The notes under the pieces are model-generated. The model was not told the DNA's origin. It saw nothing but the letters and a program-made list of their open reading frames with translations, and searched no databases. Source: Prevotella sp. UBA2742 (GTDB taxonomy: Bacteria; Bacteroidota; Bacteroidia; Bacteroidales; Bacteroidaceae). Taken from it: 64,000 nt of DNA. The position numbers were made by a program, and so were the translations under genes. Where the stretch lies: contig DEJS01000019.1 in NCBI GenBank assembly GCA_002353485.1, positions 62,001 through 126,000 on the forward strand, given 5' to 3'. This document shows positions 1-7,688 of this stretch, one piece after another (the stretch's first letter is position 1; the number at the start of each line of letters is the position of its first letter).

Positions 1-2591
1 TCCTTTCTGCCGTTATGGATATACAAGCCTTTCTGCGTGGGCTTCTGCGAGAGCCTGCGCCCATCCAGCGTGTACCACTCTGCGGCGGCAGACTTCAATT
101 CTTCAATTCTTGAATTCTTCAATTCTATGACTCCCGTGGTTTCGTTGTCCTCTCCGTCGAAGGTCAGGAGAATCTCGCTGACCTTGTTGCCGTCGCTGAG
201 TTCGAAGTGTGCACGGCAGGCACCCAGCGTCATGTCAGCGTTCGGCCAGTGCAGCTGGTTCGCTGCACCGAGGAACAGGATGCTCCTGTCATCAGCCGTG
301 AAGTCCACAGGGCTGTACGAGCCCACGAACTTGCCACCGCTGAAGCTGATCTCCGTTAAGGCATTTTTGTCGATGGTTACTCCGATGAACACAGGGTTCG
401 TGATGGTTTGTGCGGTGTTGATCCACTTCATGAGGAACGGTGTGCCGGCGGGGATGGTGGTGGCGTCGTCGAAGTTCAGCGTCAGCGTCGAGCCGTTGAG
501 CCCGCTCGTCCCGCTGTACAGCGTCTTAGCCACGGGATTGTTGCCTGGGTCGCCTTCCAGCGGACTGCCGGCGATGGTCACGTTGAAGGGCAGGCATAGC
601 GTGTTCCACGCGCCGTCCTTGTAGAGCGTGCGGCCGTTGAGGGCTACGGCAATGGTCTCACCGTCGTACTCGGCAATGGCATCGGCGTTGCTGGCGTTGT
701 CGGTCAGGACGAGGCAGGGGTGCAGGGTCTTATTAGTTAGTTTCTCCAGCGTTCCCGTGGTCGTCGTGTGGTCGTAGATGCCAGTGCCGTCGGTAAACAG
801 TTTGCCGTCAGTAATCGTGATGGTGCCCACGCCACTCGGATTTACGAACTCATGGGCCTGGATGTAGTCGCTCGGCTTACGCCAGCCCAACGTAATATTA
901 TCAGCCGTGATAGTAGCGTAAGAAGGCGCTAATATGATTTGGCCACCGTTGATGATAACGTTAGAGCCACAAATACCACGGCCCGAACTTGTCGCCTCTA
1001 CCACACCGCCGTTGATGGTGATAGTCTTGGCATTATAGCCACAAGCAGCGCCTAAACCCGGATGACCATGCTTTGATGTAACCTTGCCCGTGCCTGCTGC
1101 CTGGCCGTAGATGGTCAGCTCGTAAGACGTGGAACCATCCCTGCACGACAGTCCTACATAGAAGAAATTGGGGTCGCTGTCGCCGCTGGCATCAATCGAC
1201 AGCGTCTTGCCGTCGGCCAGAATCAGGTGGGTGTCGCCCGTAAAGTTCAGTTTCGTCGTCAAGTTGACGTTGCTGTTCACCACATACCAGCCGCCGGGCA
1301 GGTTCGTCTGGCTGCCGTCAATTATAGTGGCGGCGTGAGTCTGCTCAACGCCGTTCTCATCGATGTAGGTGAACGACAACAAGGCGGTGACGGTCACGTC
1401 GGCTGCGGGCATGGTGAGAGTATATCCGTCGGTATCGTTGCCGATGATGGTGCCGCCATTGGTGGCGGTATAGCCGCCGAAGATGCCGCCTTCGGGAGCG
1501 TCGCCGAGGGTGACTGTATTGCCTGCCGTGCTGTAGATGGTGGTGCTGGTGCCGTCGTTATAGGCCAAAGCGAAGTCGCCGTAGGCGGTCAGAGAGCCAT
1601 GCGCGGTGGCGGTGCCGCCGAGGGTGGCGCCATTGCTGAGGGTGATGGTGTGGGCAAGGCCGCAGTTGGTTTTGCTGCCGTCGCCGACGGCGCATTTATC
1701 GTTGGCGAGGGTGCTGGCGTAATAGTTCTTGCCCTTTATGGCGGTGTCGGTATAGTAACAGTTTGTGACGGTGCTTCCGTCGTTCCCGCCTACGATGGCG
1801 CCAACAGAATTTGCACCGCTCGGAATGGTGGTGCCGAGGTAGAGGCAATCCTTGACGGTACCCAAGTTATAGCCTACGATTCCGCCGTAGTTCATGCAGC
1901 TGCTAAGGCCGTCGGCGATGGTGAGGGTGGCGGCGCTGGTGCAGCCGGTGACGGTGGCGCGGGTGCAGCCTGCTATGCCGCCGATGTCGCTAGTGCTGTT
2001 CTGGACGGCATTGATGGTGACGTCGTCAAGGACATGGCAGTTCTCGACGGTGCCGCCGTAAAGGTCGCCTACGATGCCGCCGGAGAAACTGTTGCCAGTG
2101 ATGCGGGCGTCAGCGAGAATGATGTTCTTCACCTCGGCTTTATTACCGTTGATTTGGCCGAAGAGACCTTGTCTGTAGTCGGGGTCGGCGGTGCCGTTCC
2201 GATAGATGCGGATGCCGCTGATGACATGGTTCGCACCGTCGAAGTGGCCTTTGAAGTATCGGTTTTTTCCGCTGCCGAAGTAGCCTCCGATGGGCTTATA
2301 GTTGTTCTCGGTGCTGCTTGCGTTGTCCCAGTCGGTGTTGTGGTCGTAGGTGATGTCAGCACCCAGCTTGAAGTACTTGCCGCTGTAGTCGTTGCCACCG
2401 TTCACGTCGGTAGCCAACTTGTCAAGGTCGTCGGTTGAACTGATCTTGTACGGGTCTTCACTCGTACCGCTACCGCCACTTGCCGTGGGGAACTGAGTAG
2501 TCTGTGCCCACGCTGTCGCGGCGGTGAGCATCGTCACGAGCAGCGTCATGGCTGCCCTCGTGATGCGTTGTTTTGTAATTGTTCGTTTCAT
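1..2591 (-). CDS. Secreted GLUG-repeat surface protein with T9SS sorting domain (3' end cut by window edge)
   Basis: 863 codons are open from the ATG at 2591 to the window edge; the protein ends here at YIHNGRK, so by comparison with the neighbouring paralogue only about four residues and the stop are missing. Residues 1-30 are a signal peptide ending AWAQ. Residues about 140-270 carry GLUG-type repeats (GGIVG-x-GxVxNC pattern) typical of bacterial adhesins. A short TLTMPAADVTV stretch near residue 393 resembles InlB B-repeats. A WNTLCLPF domain starts near residue 662, and from about 838 a WYTLDGRRL...KGLYIHNGRK tail matches the T9SS type A sorting signal. It should therefore be exported and surface-anchored or released. 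The first 90 nt are about 90 percent identical to the start of the next large gene, which also supports this start. The ligand is unknown. Confidence 0.85.
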   Translation of the reverse strand, partial: MKRTITKQRITRAAMTLLVTMLTAATAWAQTTQFPTASGGSGTSEDPYKISSTDDLDKLATDVNGGNDYSGKYFKLGADITYDHNTDWDNASSTENNYKPIGGYFGSGKNRYFKGHFDGANHVISGIRIYRNGTADPDYRQGLFGQINGNKAEVKNIILADARITGNSFSGGIVGDLYGGTVENCHVLDDVTINAVQNSTSDIGGIAGCTRATVTGCTSAATLTIADGLSSCMNYGGIVGYNLGTVKDCLYLGTTIPSGANSVGAIVGGNDGSTVTNCYYTDTAIKGKNYYASTLANDKCAVGDGSKTNCGLAHTITLSNGATLGGTATAHGSLTAYGDFALAYNDGTSTTIYSTAGNTVTLGDAPEGGIFGGYTATNGGTIIGNDTDGYTLTMPAADVTVTALLSFTYIDENGVEQTHAATIIDGSQTNLPGGWYVVNSNVNLTTKLNFTGDTHLILADGKTLSIDASGDSDPNFFYVGLSCRDGSTSYELTIYGQAAGTGKVTSKHGHPGLGAACGYNAKTITINGGVVEATSSGRGICGSNVIINGGQIILAPSYATITADNITLGWRKPSDYIQAHEFVNPSGVGTITITDGKLFTDGTGIYDHTTTTGTLEKLTNKTLHPCLVLTDNASNADAIAEYDGETIAVALNGRTLYKDGAWNTLCLPFNVTIAGSPLEGDPGNNPVAKTLYSGTSGLNGSTLTLNFDDATTIPAGTPFLMKWINTAQTITNPVFIGVTIDKNALTEISFSGGKFVGSYSPVDFTADDRSILFLGAANQLHWPNADMTLGACRAHFELSDGNKVSEILLTFDGEDNETTGVIELKNSRIEELKSAAAEWYTLDGRRLSQKPTQKGLYIHNGRK
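94..125. repeat. Four tandem octamers TTCAATTC inside the surface protein gene
   Basis: Four consecutive 8-bp units (three TTCAATTC, one TTGAATTC) lie at 94, 102, 110 and 118. They encode the charged linker between the protein body and the C-terminal sorting domain. Eight is not a multiple of three, so gain or loss of one unit would put the sorting domain out of frame. Confidence 0.9.
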
Positions 2592-2849
2592 ACGTGTTTA
2601 ATGATTAATTATTTATTATTATCTATTCTTTGCTTCCTTATTTATGATACATTGACTACTGACCAACAACGGACAATGAGCCCACGCCGTCCGGGCGCAT
2701 GCTACAAAGCAAACCGCCAAGCTTGCTTGAGCTTTTCCGAGCCGAAGCCGTTTTTCGGGGCAACCCCCAAAGAACGGCTTCAGTTCAGTTCTGTTAGAAC
2801 GCCAGTCGTAATGCTAAATAGTATAGTCGTATTTGACGATAACATGCCC
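2592..2849. other. Intergenic region with stem-loop
   Basis: No gene is supported here. GAAGCCGTT at 2744-2752 and AACGGCTTC at 2773-2781 form a perfect 9-bp stem, with further pairing GGGG/CCCC inside. No T-run follows on either strand, so it is not a standard terminator. The AT-rich part at 2592-2650 should hold the promoter of the surface gene, but I find no clear TAnnTTTG box. Confidence 0.5.
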
Positions 2850-3005
2850 CTATGGCAGGACTTCATCTTCGCCCAGGCCATCACCGTCCAGCGTGAAACC
2901 ATCTGTACTGTCAATGCTCTTGGTCAGTGGACTGCCGCAGAGCATCTGCGTCTGCTGAATCTCCACCACCTGCATCTCTGGTTTGATATATGCTGTTTTC
3001 TTCAT
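2850..3005 (-). CDS. 51-aa small protein of the KPEMQVVEIQ type
   Basis: The ORF starts ATG at 3005, has an unusually good GGGAGGA ribosome site 5-11 nt upstream (rare in this phylum) and stops TAG at 2850. The protein begins MKKTAYIKPEMQVVEIQQ, continues TQMLCGSPLTKS and ends in a Gly/Asp-rich acidic tail (DGDGLGEDEVLP). From memory, similar short proteins (MKKxYxKPExxVVxI...LxxSP) are widespread in Prevotella and Bacteroides and are named hypothetical. The layout resembles a peptide precursor: basic start, hydrophobic middle, possible cleavage or modification site at LCGSP, acidic tail. It lies 15 bp after the stop of the CUB-repeat protein and is probably cotranscribed with it. Function unknown. 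Confidence 0.75.
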   Translation of the reverse strand: MKKTAYIKPEMQVVEIQQTQMLCGSPLTKSIDSTDGFTLDGDGLGEDEVLP

Positions 3006-3020
3006 TGTCGTGTCCTCCCT

Positions 3021-6000
3021 TTACTTTATGATTACCTTTTTACCATTCTGGATATACACACCCTTCTGGGCAGGCTTGCCCTGCAGGCGACGGCCGCTGA
3101 GGTCGTACCAGCCGATGCCTTCGTTCGTTGAAGGCTCAGCGTTAGTAGTCGTTATCCCTGTTGTCTGCTCGTCGCCGAAGTCCATGATGAAGCTGCGGAC
3201 AGCAGCGGCACCGGTAATCTCGAAGTAAGCACGGCAGGTACCGAGCGCCTTGCCGTTGGCAACGGTGCGGTCGGTCTTGGCATATCCTAACTTGTTGCCG
3301 GTGGCAAGCAGCAGCACCTCGTCGCGGTTGACATCGGTAATCTCAAGCGGAGCATAGGTGCCCTTGAATGAGCCACCCGAGAAGCTGACATCGTTCATCG
3401 TATTGTCAATAGTGACATTATCGAATACAGGGTTCGTGAGGTTAGTGGAGAGGGCGGGGTCCCACTTCACCATATAAGGCTTACCTGCCGTGATTGCGGT
3501 CGCATTCTGGAAGTTCAGCGTCAGCTTGCCTTTGCCGTCGAGGTTCGATGTAGGGAGCAGCTCCTTGATGGTAGCACCAGCCAGTGGTGAGGCGGCAATC
3601 TGCTCTGCCGTCAAAGAGAACGGCAGGCAAAGCGTGTTCCAGTCACCATTCTTCAGCAGGGTGCGGTCGCTGAGGGTGACCTTCGACATCATACCTTTGT
3701 TATTATTAATAGCGGTTGTGTTGTCAGCGTAGTTAGCCAGTTCCAACGTCTTTAAGACATTCACCGTCAGGTCGAGACCGTCGTAGTAGCCGTTGCCGTC
3801 CGAATAGAAATAGAGCGTCAGGCTCTGGCCGCTGCTGGCGACGGTGGTGATGGCAGTCTCGGTACCATCGCTGGTGCTGCTCACCGCGTTGAGCAGCATG
3901 GTGCCGCTGGTCGAGCTGCCGTCATAGACGGTCAGCTTGTCATATTTTTTTTCCGTCGTGATGCTGCCCGAAAGTTGGAGCACGTAGCCCGTGGGGGCGG
4001 TCAGGGTGAGGGTGCCATCGCAACGGTTGCTGTAGCTTCCGTCCTTGCCGCCGTCGTCATACACCTTGAACGACTGCACGCCCGTGGGGATAGTAACCGT
4101 CTTCGTGCCCGTCGTGGGCATGTTGATGTAGAGGCCGCCGTCGGCAGTCCATGTGTTGGTGAACGTCGGAGTGACGGTGACTGCCGAGGCGGGCATGCGG
4201 AAGGTGGCGGTGTTGGTCCAGACGTTCCAGTTCACGACCACGGCATTGCTGCTGCCGTCCACGACGCTGAGGTCGCTGAGCAGATAGGTAGCATCGGTGG
4301 GCGCGGCGGTCAGGGTGACCACGTCGTTCACCTTGGCGGTGGTTGCATTTGTACTGTTGACGGTTGCTGTGACGCTGCCGCCCGTAGCATTGTCTATGGT
4401 GATGTCATAATCTGTGCTGGTGCTGACGAGCGTCACCGTCAGGTCGAGGCCGGCGTAGTTGGTGATGTCGTCCGAATAGAAATAGAGCGTCATGCTCTGG
4501 CCGCTGCTGACTACGGTGGTGATGGCGGTCTTGGTGCCGTTATTGGTGCTGTTCACTGCGTTGAGCAGTTTGGTGCCGCTGGTCGAGCTGCCGTCATAGA
4601 CGGTCAGCTTGTCTTTGGTTTCCGTCGTGATGCTGCCCGAGAGCTGGAGTACGTAGCCCGTGGGGGCGGTCAGGGTGAGGGTGCCGCTGCAGCCATTGCT
4701 ATAGTTGCCAGCGGTGTTGTTGTTGCCGCCTCCCTTGCCGCCGTTGTCATAGACATTGAACGACTGTACGTCCGAGGGGATAGTGGCTGTCTTCTTGCCC
4801 GTCGTGGGCATGTTGATGTAGAGGCTCGTCAGGTCATTGGTGAATGTCGGGGTGACGGTGACTGCCGAGGCGGGCATGGTGAAGGTGGCAGTGTTCGTGT
4901 TGGCATACCAGAGCATGTCTGTCACGGCCACTGCGTTGCTGCTGCCGTCCACGACGCTGAGGCCGCTGAGCATGTAGCCGCTCTCAGGCGTGGCGGTCAG
5001 GGTGACTACGTCGTTCCACTTGGCTGTGTTTGCACTTGCATTGCTGACGCTGGCAGCAACACTGCCGCCCGTGGCGTTGCTTACAGTGATGCCATACTCC
5101 GTATTGGGATTGACGAGCGTCACCGTCAGGTCGAGGCCGGCGTAGTTCCCGCTGCCGTCCGAATAGAAATAGAGCGTCATGCTCTGGCCGCTGCTGACTA
5201 CGGTGGTGATGGCGGTCTGGGTGCCGTGGCTGGAGCTGCTCACTGCGTTGAGCAGTTTGGTGCCGCTGGTCGAGCTGCCGTCATAGACGGTCAGCTTGTC
5301 TAAGGTTTCCGTCGTGATGCTGCCCGAGAGCTGGAGTACGTAGCCCGTGGGGGCGGTCAGGGTGAGGGTGCCGCTGCAACTGTTGCTGTAGTTGCTGCTT
5401 GCGCCGCCGTCGTCATAGACCTTGAACGACTGTACGTCCGAGGGGATAGTGGCTGTCTTCGTGCCCGTCGTGGGCATGTTGATGTAGAGGCCGCCGTCGG
5501 CAGTCCATGTGTTGGTGAACGTCGGAGTGACGGTGACTTTCGAGGCTGGCATAGTGAAGGTGGCCTGGTTGTTGGTGTACCATCCGCCAGTCACTGCCAC
5601 GGCATTGCTGCTGCCGTCCACGACGCTGAGGTCGCTGAACAGGTAGCCGTTGTTAGGCGTGGCGGTCAGGGTGATTACGTCGTTCACCTTGGCTGTGCTC
5701 TTGTTGCTGGCGATGCTGCCGTCCGAGGCGTTGTTTACGGTGATGGCATACTCAGTGCTGGTGCTGATGAGCGTCACCTTCAGGTCGAGGCCGATGTCGG
5801 TGGAGCCGCTGTCCGATTTGAAATAGAGCGTCATGCTCTGGCCGCTGCTGACTACGGTGGTGATGGCGGTCTGGGTGCCGCTGCTGGTGCTGCTCACCGC
5901 GGCGAGCAGCTTGGTGCCGCTGGTCGAGCTGCCGTCATAGACGGTCAGGTTATCATAATCTTTTTCCGTCGTGATGCTGCCCGAAAGTTGGAGCACGTAG

Positions 6001-6269
6001 CCCGTGGGGGCGGTCAGGGTGAGGGTGCCATCGCAATTGTTGCTGTAGTTGTAGCTCCTGCCGCCGTTGTCATACACCTTGAACGTGGTGACTGTGGCAT
6101 CGCTGAGTGTCAGCGTTTTCGTGCCTGTTTGGGGCATCATCACGCACTTCGTGCCGCCGTCGTCTTGCAACGTCACGTCGGCTGCCCACGCCTTCGAGGC
6201 GGTGAGCATCGTCACGAGCAGCGTCATGGCCGCCCTCGTGATGTGTTGTCTTGTAAATGTTCGTTTCAT
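3021..6269 (-). CDS. Large secreted CUB-like/InlB-repeat protein with T9SS sorting domain
   Basis: 1082 aa. The start is the second of two in-frame ATGs (6275 and 6269), because it aligns with the paralogue's MKRT start. After a signal peptide (about 1-30, ending KAWA) come four CUB-like domains (about 34-168, 262-388, 486-630, 720-850), each with KVYDxGG, YSNxCxGTLTLTAPTGYVLQLSG and LTVYDGSSTSGTKLL. They alternate with three InlB-type B repeats that end FTMPASxVTVTPTF. A WNTLCLPF domain follows at about 895, and the C-terminus WYDLSGRRLQG...GVYIQNGKKVIIK is a T9SS sorting signal. CUB-like and B-repeat domains usually bind glycans or proteins, so an adhesin or matrix role is likely. The repeats are also very similar at DNA level. 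Confidence 0.85.
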   Translation of the reverse strand: MKRTFTRQHITRAAMTLLVTMLTASKAWAADVTLQDDGGTKCVMMPQTGTKTLTLSDATVTTFKVYDNGGRSYNYSNNCDGTLTLTAPTGYVLQLSGSITTEKDYDNLTVYDGSSTSGTKLLAAVSSTSSGTQTAITTVVSSGQSMTLYFKSDSGSTDIGLDLKVTLISTSTEYAITVNNASDGSIASNKSTAKVNDVITLTATPNNGYLFSDLSVVDGSSNAVAVTGGWYTNNQATFTMPASKVTVTPTFTNTWTADGGLYINMPTTGTKTATIPSDVQSFKVYDDGGASSNYSNSCSGTLTLTAPTGYVLQLSGSITTETLDKLTVYDGSSTSGTKLLNAVSSSSHGTQTAITTVVSSGQSMTLYFYSDGSGNYAGLDLTVTLVNPNTEYGITVSNATGGSVAASVSNASANTAKWNDVVTLTATPESGYMLSGLSVVDGSSNAVAVTDMLWYANTNTATFTMPASAVTVTPTFTNDLTSLYINMPTTGKKTATIPSDVQSFNVYDNGGKGGGNNNTAGNYSNGCSGTLTLTAPTGYVLQLSGSITTETKDKLTVYDGSSTSGTKLLNAVNSTNNGTKTAITTVVSSGQSMTLYFYSDDITNYAGLDLTVTLVSTSTDYDITIDNATGGSVTATVNSTNATTAKVNDVVTLTAAPTDATYLLSDLSVVDGSSNAVVVNWNVWTNTATFRMPASAVTVTPTFTNTWTADGGLYINMPTTGTKTVTIPTGVQSFKVYDDGGKDGSYSNRCDGTLTLTAPTGYVLQLSGSITTEKKYDKLTVYDGSSTSGTMLLNAVSSTSDGTETAITTVASSGQSLTLYFYSDGNGYYDGLDLTVNVLKTLELANYADNTTAINNNKGMMSKVTLSDRTLLKNGDWNTLCLPFSLTAEQIAASPLAGATIKELLPTSNLDGKGKLTLNFQNATAITAGKPYMVKWDPALSTNLTNPVFDNVTIDNTMNDVSFSGGSFKGTYAPLEITDVNRDEVLLLATGNKLGYAKTDRTVANGKALGTCRAYFEITGAAAVRSFIMDFGDEQTTGITTTNAEPSTNEGIGWYDLSGRRLQGKPAQKGVYIQNGKKVIIK
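3740..6080. repeat. Four near-identical CUB-encoding DNA repeats
   Basis: Blocks of several hundred bases recur about every 670-720 bp; for example the stretch reading TGGTCGAGCTGCCGTCATAG occurs near 3913, 4579, 5265 and 5923. Such long direct repeats allow domain number to change by recombination and are a known hazard for short-read assembly. Confidence 0.85.
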
Positions 6270-6322
6270 ACGCATTAATTGATTTATTTGTTTATATTAA
6301 TTGTTTATTCGAATAAAAGTTG

Positions 6323-6330
6323 TATCTTTG
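6323..6330 (+). promoter_or_regulatory. Orphan plus-strand -7 box TATCTTTG
   Basis: A consensus TAnnTTTG box points rightward between two minus-strand genes. No plus-strand gene follows, so if active it would give a transcript antisense to the AraC-type gene. A chance match in AT-rich DNA is quite possible. Confidence 0.3.
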
Positions 6331-6344
6331 TTCCTTATGCGTTG

Positions 6345-6361
6345 ACGGTATTTAATACCGT
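6345..6361. other. Perfect palindrome ACGGTATTTAATACCGT
   Basis: Arms of 8 bp around a single central base lie directly after the stop codon of the AraC-type gene. It could be a weak terminator stem or an operator. No T-run follows. Confidence 0.5.
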
Positions 6362-7498
6362 TTATGTTTCTTTCTTCTGCTTCCGATACTCACTCGGAGC
6401 CACACCGTACTGGCGCTTGAAGGCGCGGGTGAAGGTGGGCACGTCGTTATAGCCAGTGGCGGCAGCTATCTCGGTGATCTTGCGGTCGCCCTGCAGGATG
6501 GCAGCGGCACAGTGGCTGAGACGCTGCTCGCTGACCCATGCCACGAGGTTGGTACGCAGCGACTGATGGACATACTGCGACAGGTCGTCACGGGAGATGC
6601 TGAGGGCTGAGGCAATATCACCCAGCTCGGGGTTGCCCTTGGCATAGAAGGGGTTCTGGGGCATGTAACTGCCCCAAGGTGTGGTGCCTCCTAACTCTAA
6701 GGCGAGTACCTGAGGTAGACGCTCAGTAACAAGGCGACCCGTGATGCTGCCATTGAGGCGCTCACGGGTATAGCGAACCTGCTGCTGATAGACACGTGCT
6801 GTCAGCAGCAAACCTATTATCAATAAGGTGTCTTTAACGTAATGGGGGGGGTAAAAATTAAGGCAGAACGGAACTGCGGCAAGCATTAATGCTATCGCCC
6901 AATAGCCAATCACCCCTGCCTCCTGACGGTGGAGTGCCAGCGAGGGGGCTGCCTTCGATGCGGTGGACTGCTGGCGGCTGTGCAGCCATGCCTCCACCAG
7001 CATACCGATAGCCATCAGCCAGAAGACCACCAGCAGCGACATGAACAGGACACGACCCACGAAGACGACGGGGGCATCCTTGTGATAGACCAGCAGGTCT
7101 GCCGTATTCATCAGCGGGCGGTAGTTGCCCGAGGCAAGCATCAACACATTCACCATCAGGAGTACGGCGGGTATCTGCAACAGCAATACCCATGTCGTCA
7201 GTCGTCCGTGATGCTTACGACCGAAACAGAGCGAGCCCCACATGGTGAGCACGGCAAAGGAGACATAGAGCAGCGTAAGCGGCTGGGTGGCATACACCTC
7301 AAGGTTCTCGCCCCTGACAATGAAACCTGCACTGAGCGAATGAGCCGCCAAGGAGACCAGATACCACACCATCAGCCGACGGTGAATGCGGAACGGGAAG
7401 TCTTCCGCCGCCAACTTACTGCCATGAATCATCATAATCCCTGCCAGCACTAAGCAACAAACTACTACTATGACATGTATGGTTAAGAAAAGGCTCAT
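6362..7498 (-). CDS. Membrane-embedded AraC-family transcriptional regulator
   Basis: 378 aa. The N-terminal part (about 1-245) has six or so hydrophobic membrane segments (SLFLTIHVIVVVCCLVLAGI, then segments near residues 45, 70, 100, 150 and 195). The C-terminal 100 residues form a two-helix-turn-helix AraC domain (ALSISRDDLSQYVHQ, then KITEIAAATGYNDVPTFTRAFKRQYGVAPSEYRK). Such proteins are thought to sense a signal in or across the membrane and bind DNA directly. Its promoter region carries a pair of 13-bp direct repeats 20 bp apart, the expected spacing for an AraC dimer, so autoregulation is likely. The flanking secreted-protein genes and the etf operon are candidate targets, but the signal is unknown. 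Confidence 0.85.
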   Translation of the reverse strand: MSLFLTIHVIVVVCCLVLAGIMMIHGSKLAAEDFPFRIHRRLMVWYLVSLAAHSLSAGFIVRGENLEVYATQPLTLLYVSFAVLTMWGSLCFGRKHHGRLTTWVLLLQIPAVLLMVNVLMLASGNYRPLMNTADLLVYHKDAPVVFVGRVLFMSLLVVFWLMAIGMLVEAWLHSRQQSTASKAAPSLALHRQEAGVIGYWAIALMLAAVPFCLNFYPPHYVKDTLLIIGLLLTARVYQQQVRYTRERLNGSITGRLVTERLPQVLALELGGTTPWGSYMPQNPFYAKGNPELGDIASALSISRDDLSQYVHQSLRTNLVAWVSEQRLSHCAAAILQGDRKITEIAAATGYNDVPTFTRAFKRQYGVAPSEYRKQKKET

Positions 7499-7533
7499 AC
7501 TAACTTATATGCGGTTTATGATGTTTCTGAGCG

Positions 7534-7541
7534 CAAAAATA
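7534..7541 (-). promoter_or_regulatory. -7 box TATTTTTG of the AraC-type gene
   Basis: It matches TAnnTTTG and lies 36 nt before the start codon. The paired repeats at 7563-7595 begin about 22 bp upstream of it. Confidence 0.55.
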
Positions 7542-7562
7542 GGGATTTTTCTCAAAACTTTG

Positions 7563-7595
7563 GGTTGGCAGGGCGAAGAATCGGTTGGCAGGGCG
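7563..7595. promoter_or_regulatory. Operator-like direct repeat (two GGTTGGCAGGGCG, 20 bp apart)
   Basis: Identical 13-bp copies at 7563-7575 and 7583-7595 lie just upstream of the AraC-type promoter. AraC-family proteins bind direct half-sites two helical turns apart, so this is the best candidate for the regulator's own site. Confidence 0.6.
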
Positions 7596-7614
7596 CCCAT
7601 ATTTAACGTTTATT

Positions 7615-7663
7615 TAGAGAAAAACACAAGAATCCGACGGGCAAGGTGACCCATCGGATTCTT
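7615..7663 (-). terminator. Terminator of the etf/acyl-CoA dehydrogenase operon
   Basis: Arms 7628-7641 and 7650-7663 pair over 14 bp with one G-T wobble. On the minus strand the stem is followed by GTGTTTTTCTC. It sits 25 bp after the dehydrogenase stop codon. Confidence 0.85.
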
Positions 7664-7688
7664 TTCTTATCAAAAAAAGCACTATTGC

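Noticed and set aside
1227..2438. 403-aa plus-strand ORF
   Set aside because: It is antisense to the surface protein, with Val/Gly/Ala-rich composition typical of reverse frames of GC-rich genes, and no motif.
2744..2781. Rho-independent terminator
   Set aside because: The stem is good but no T-run follows on either strand, so it is listed only as a stem-loop.
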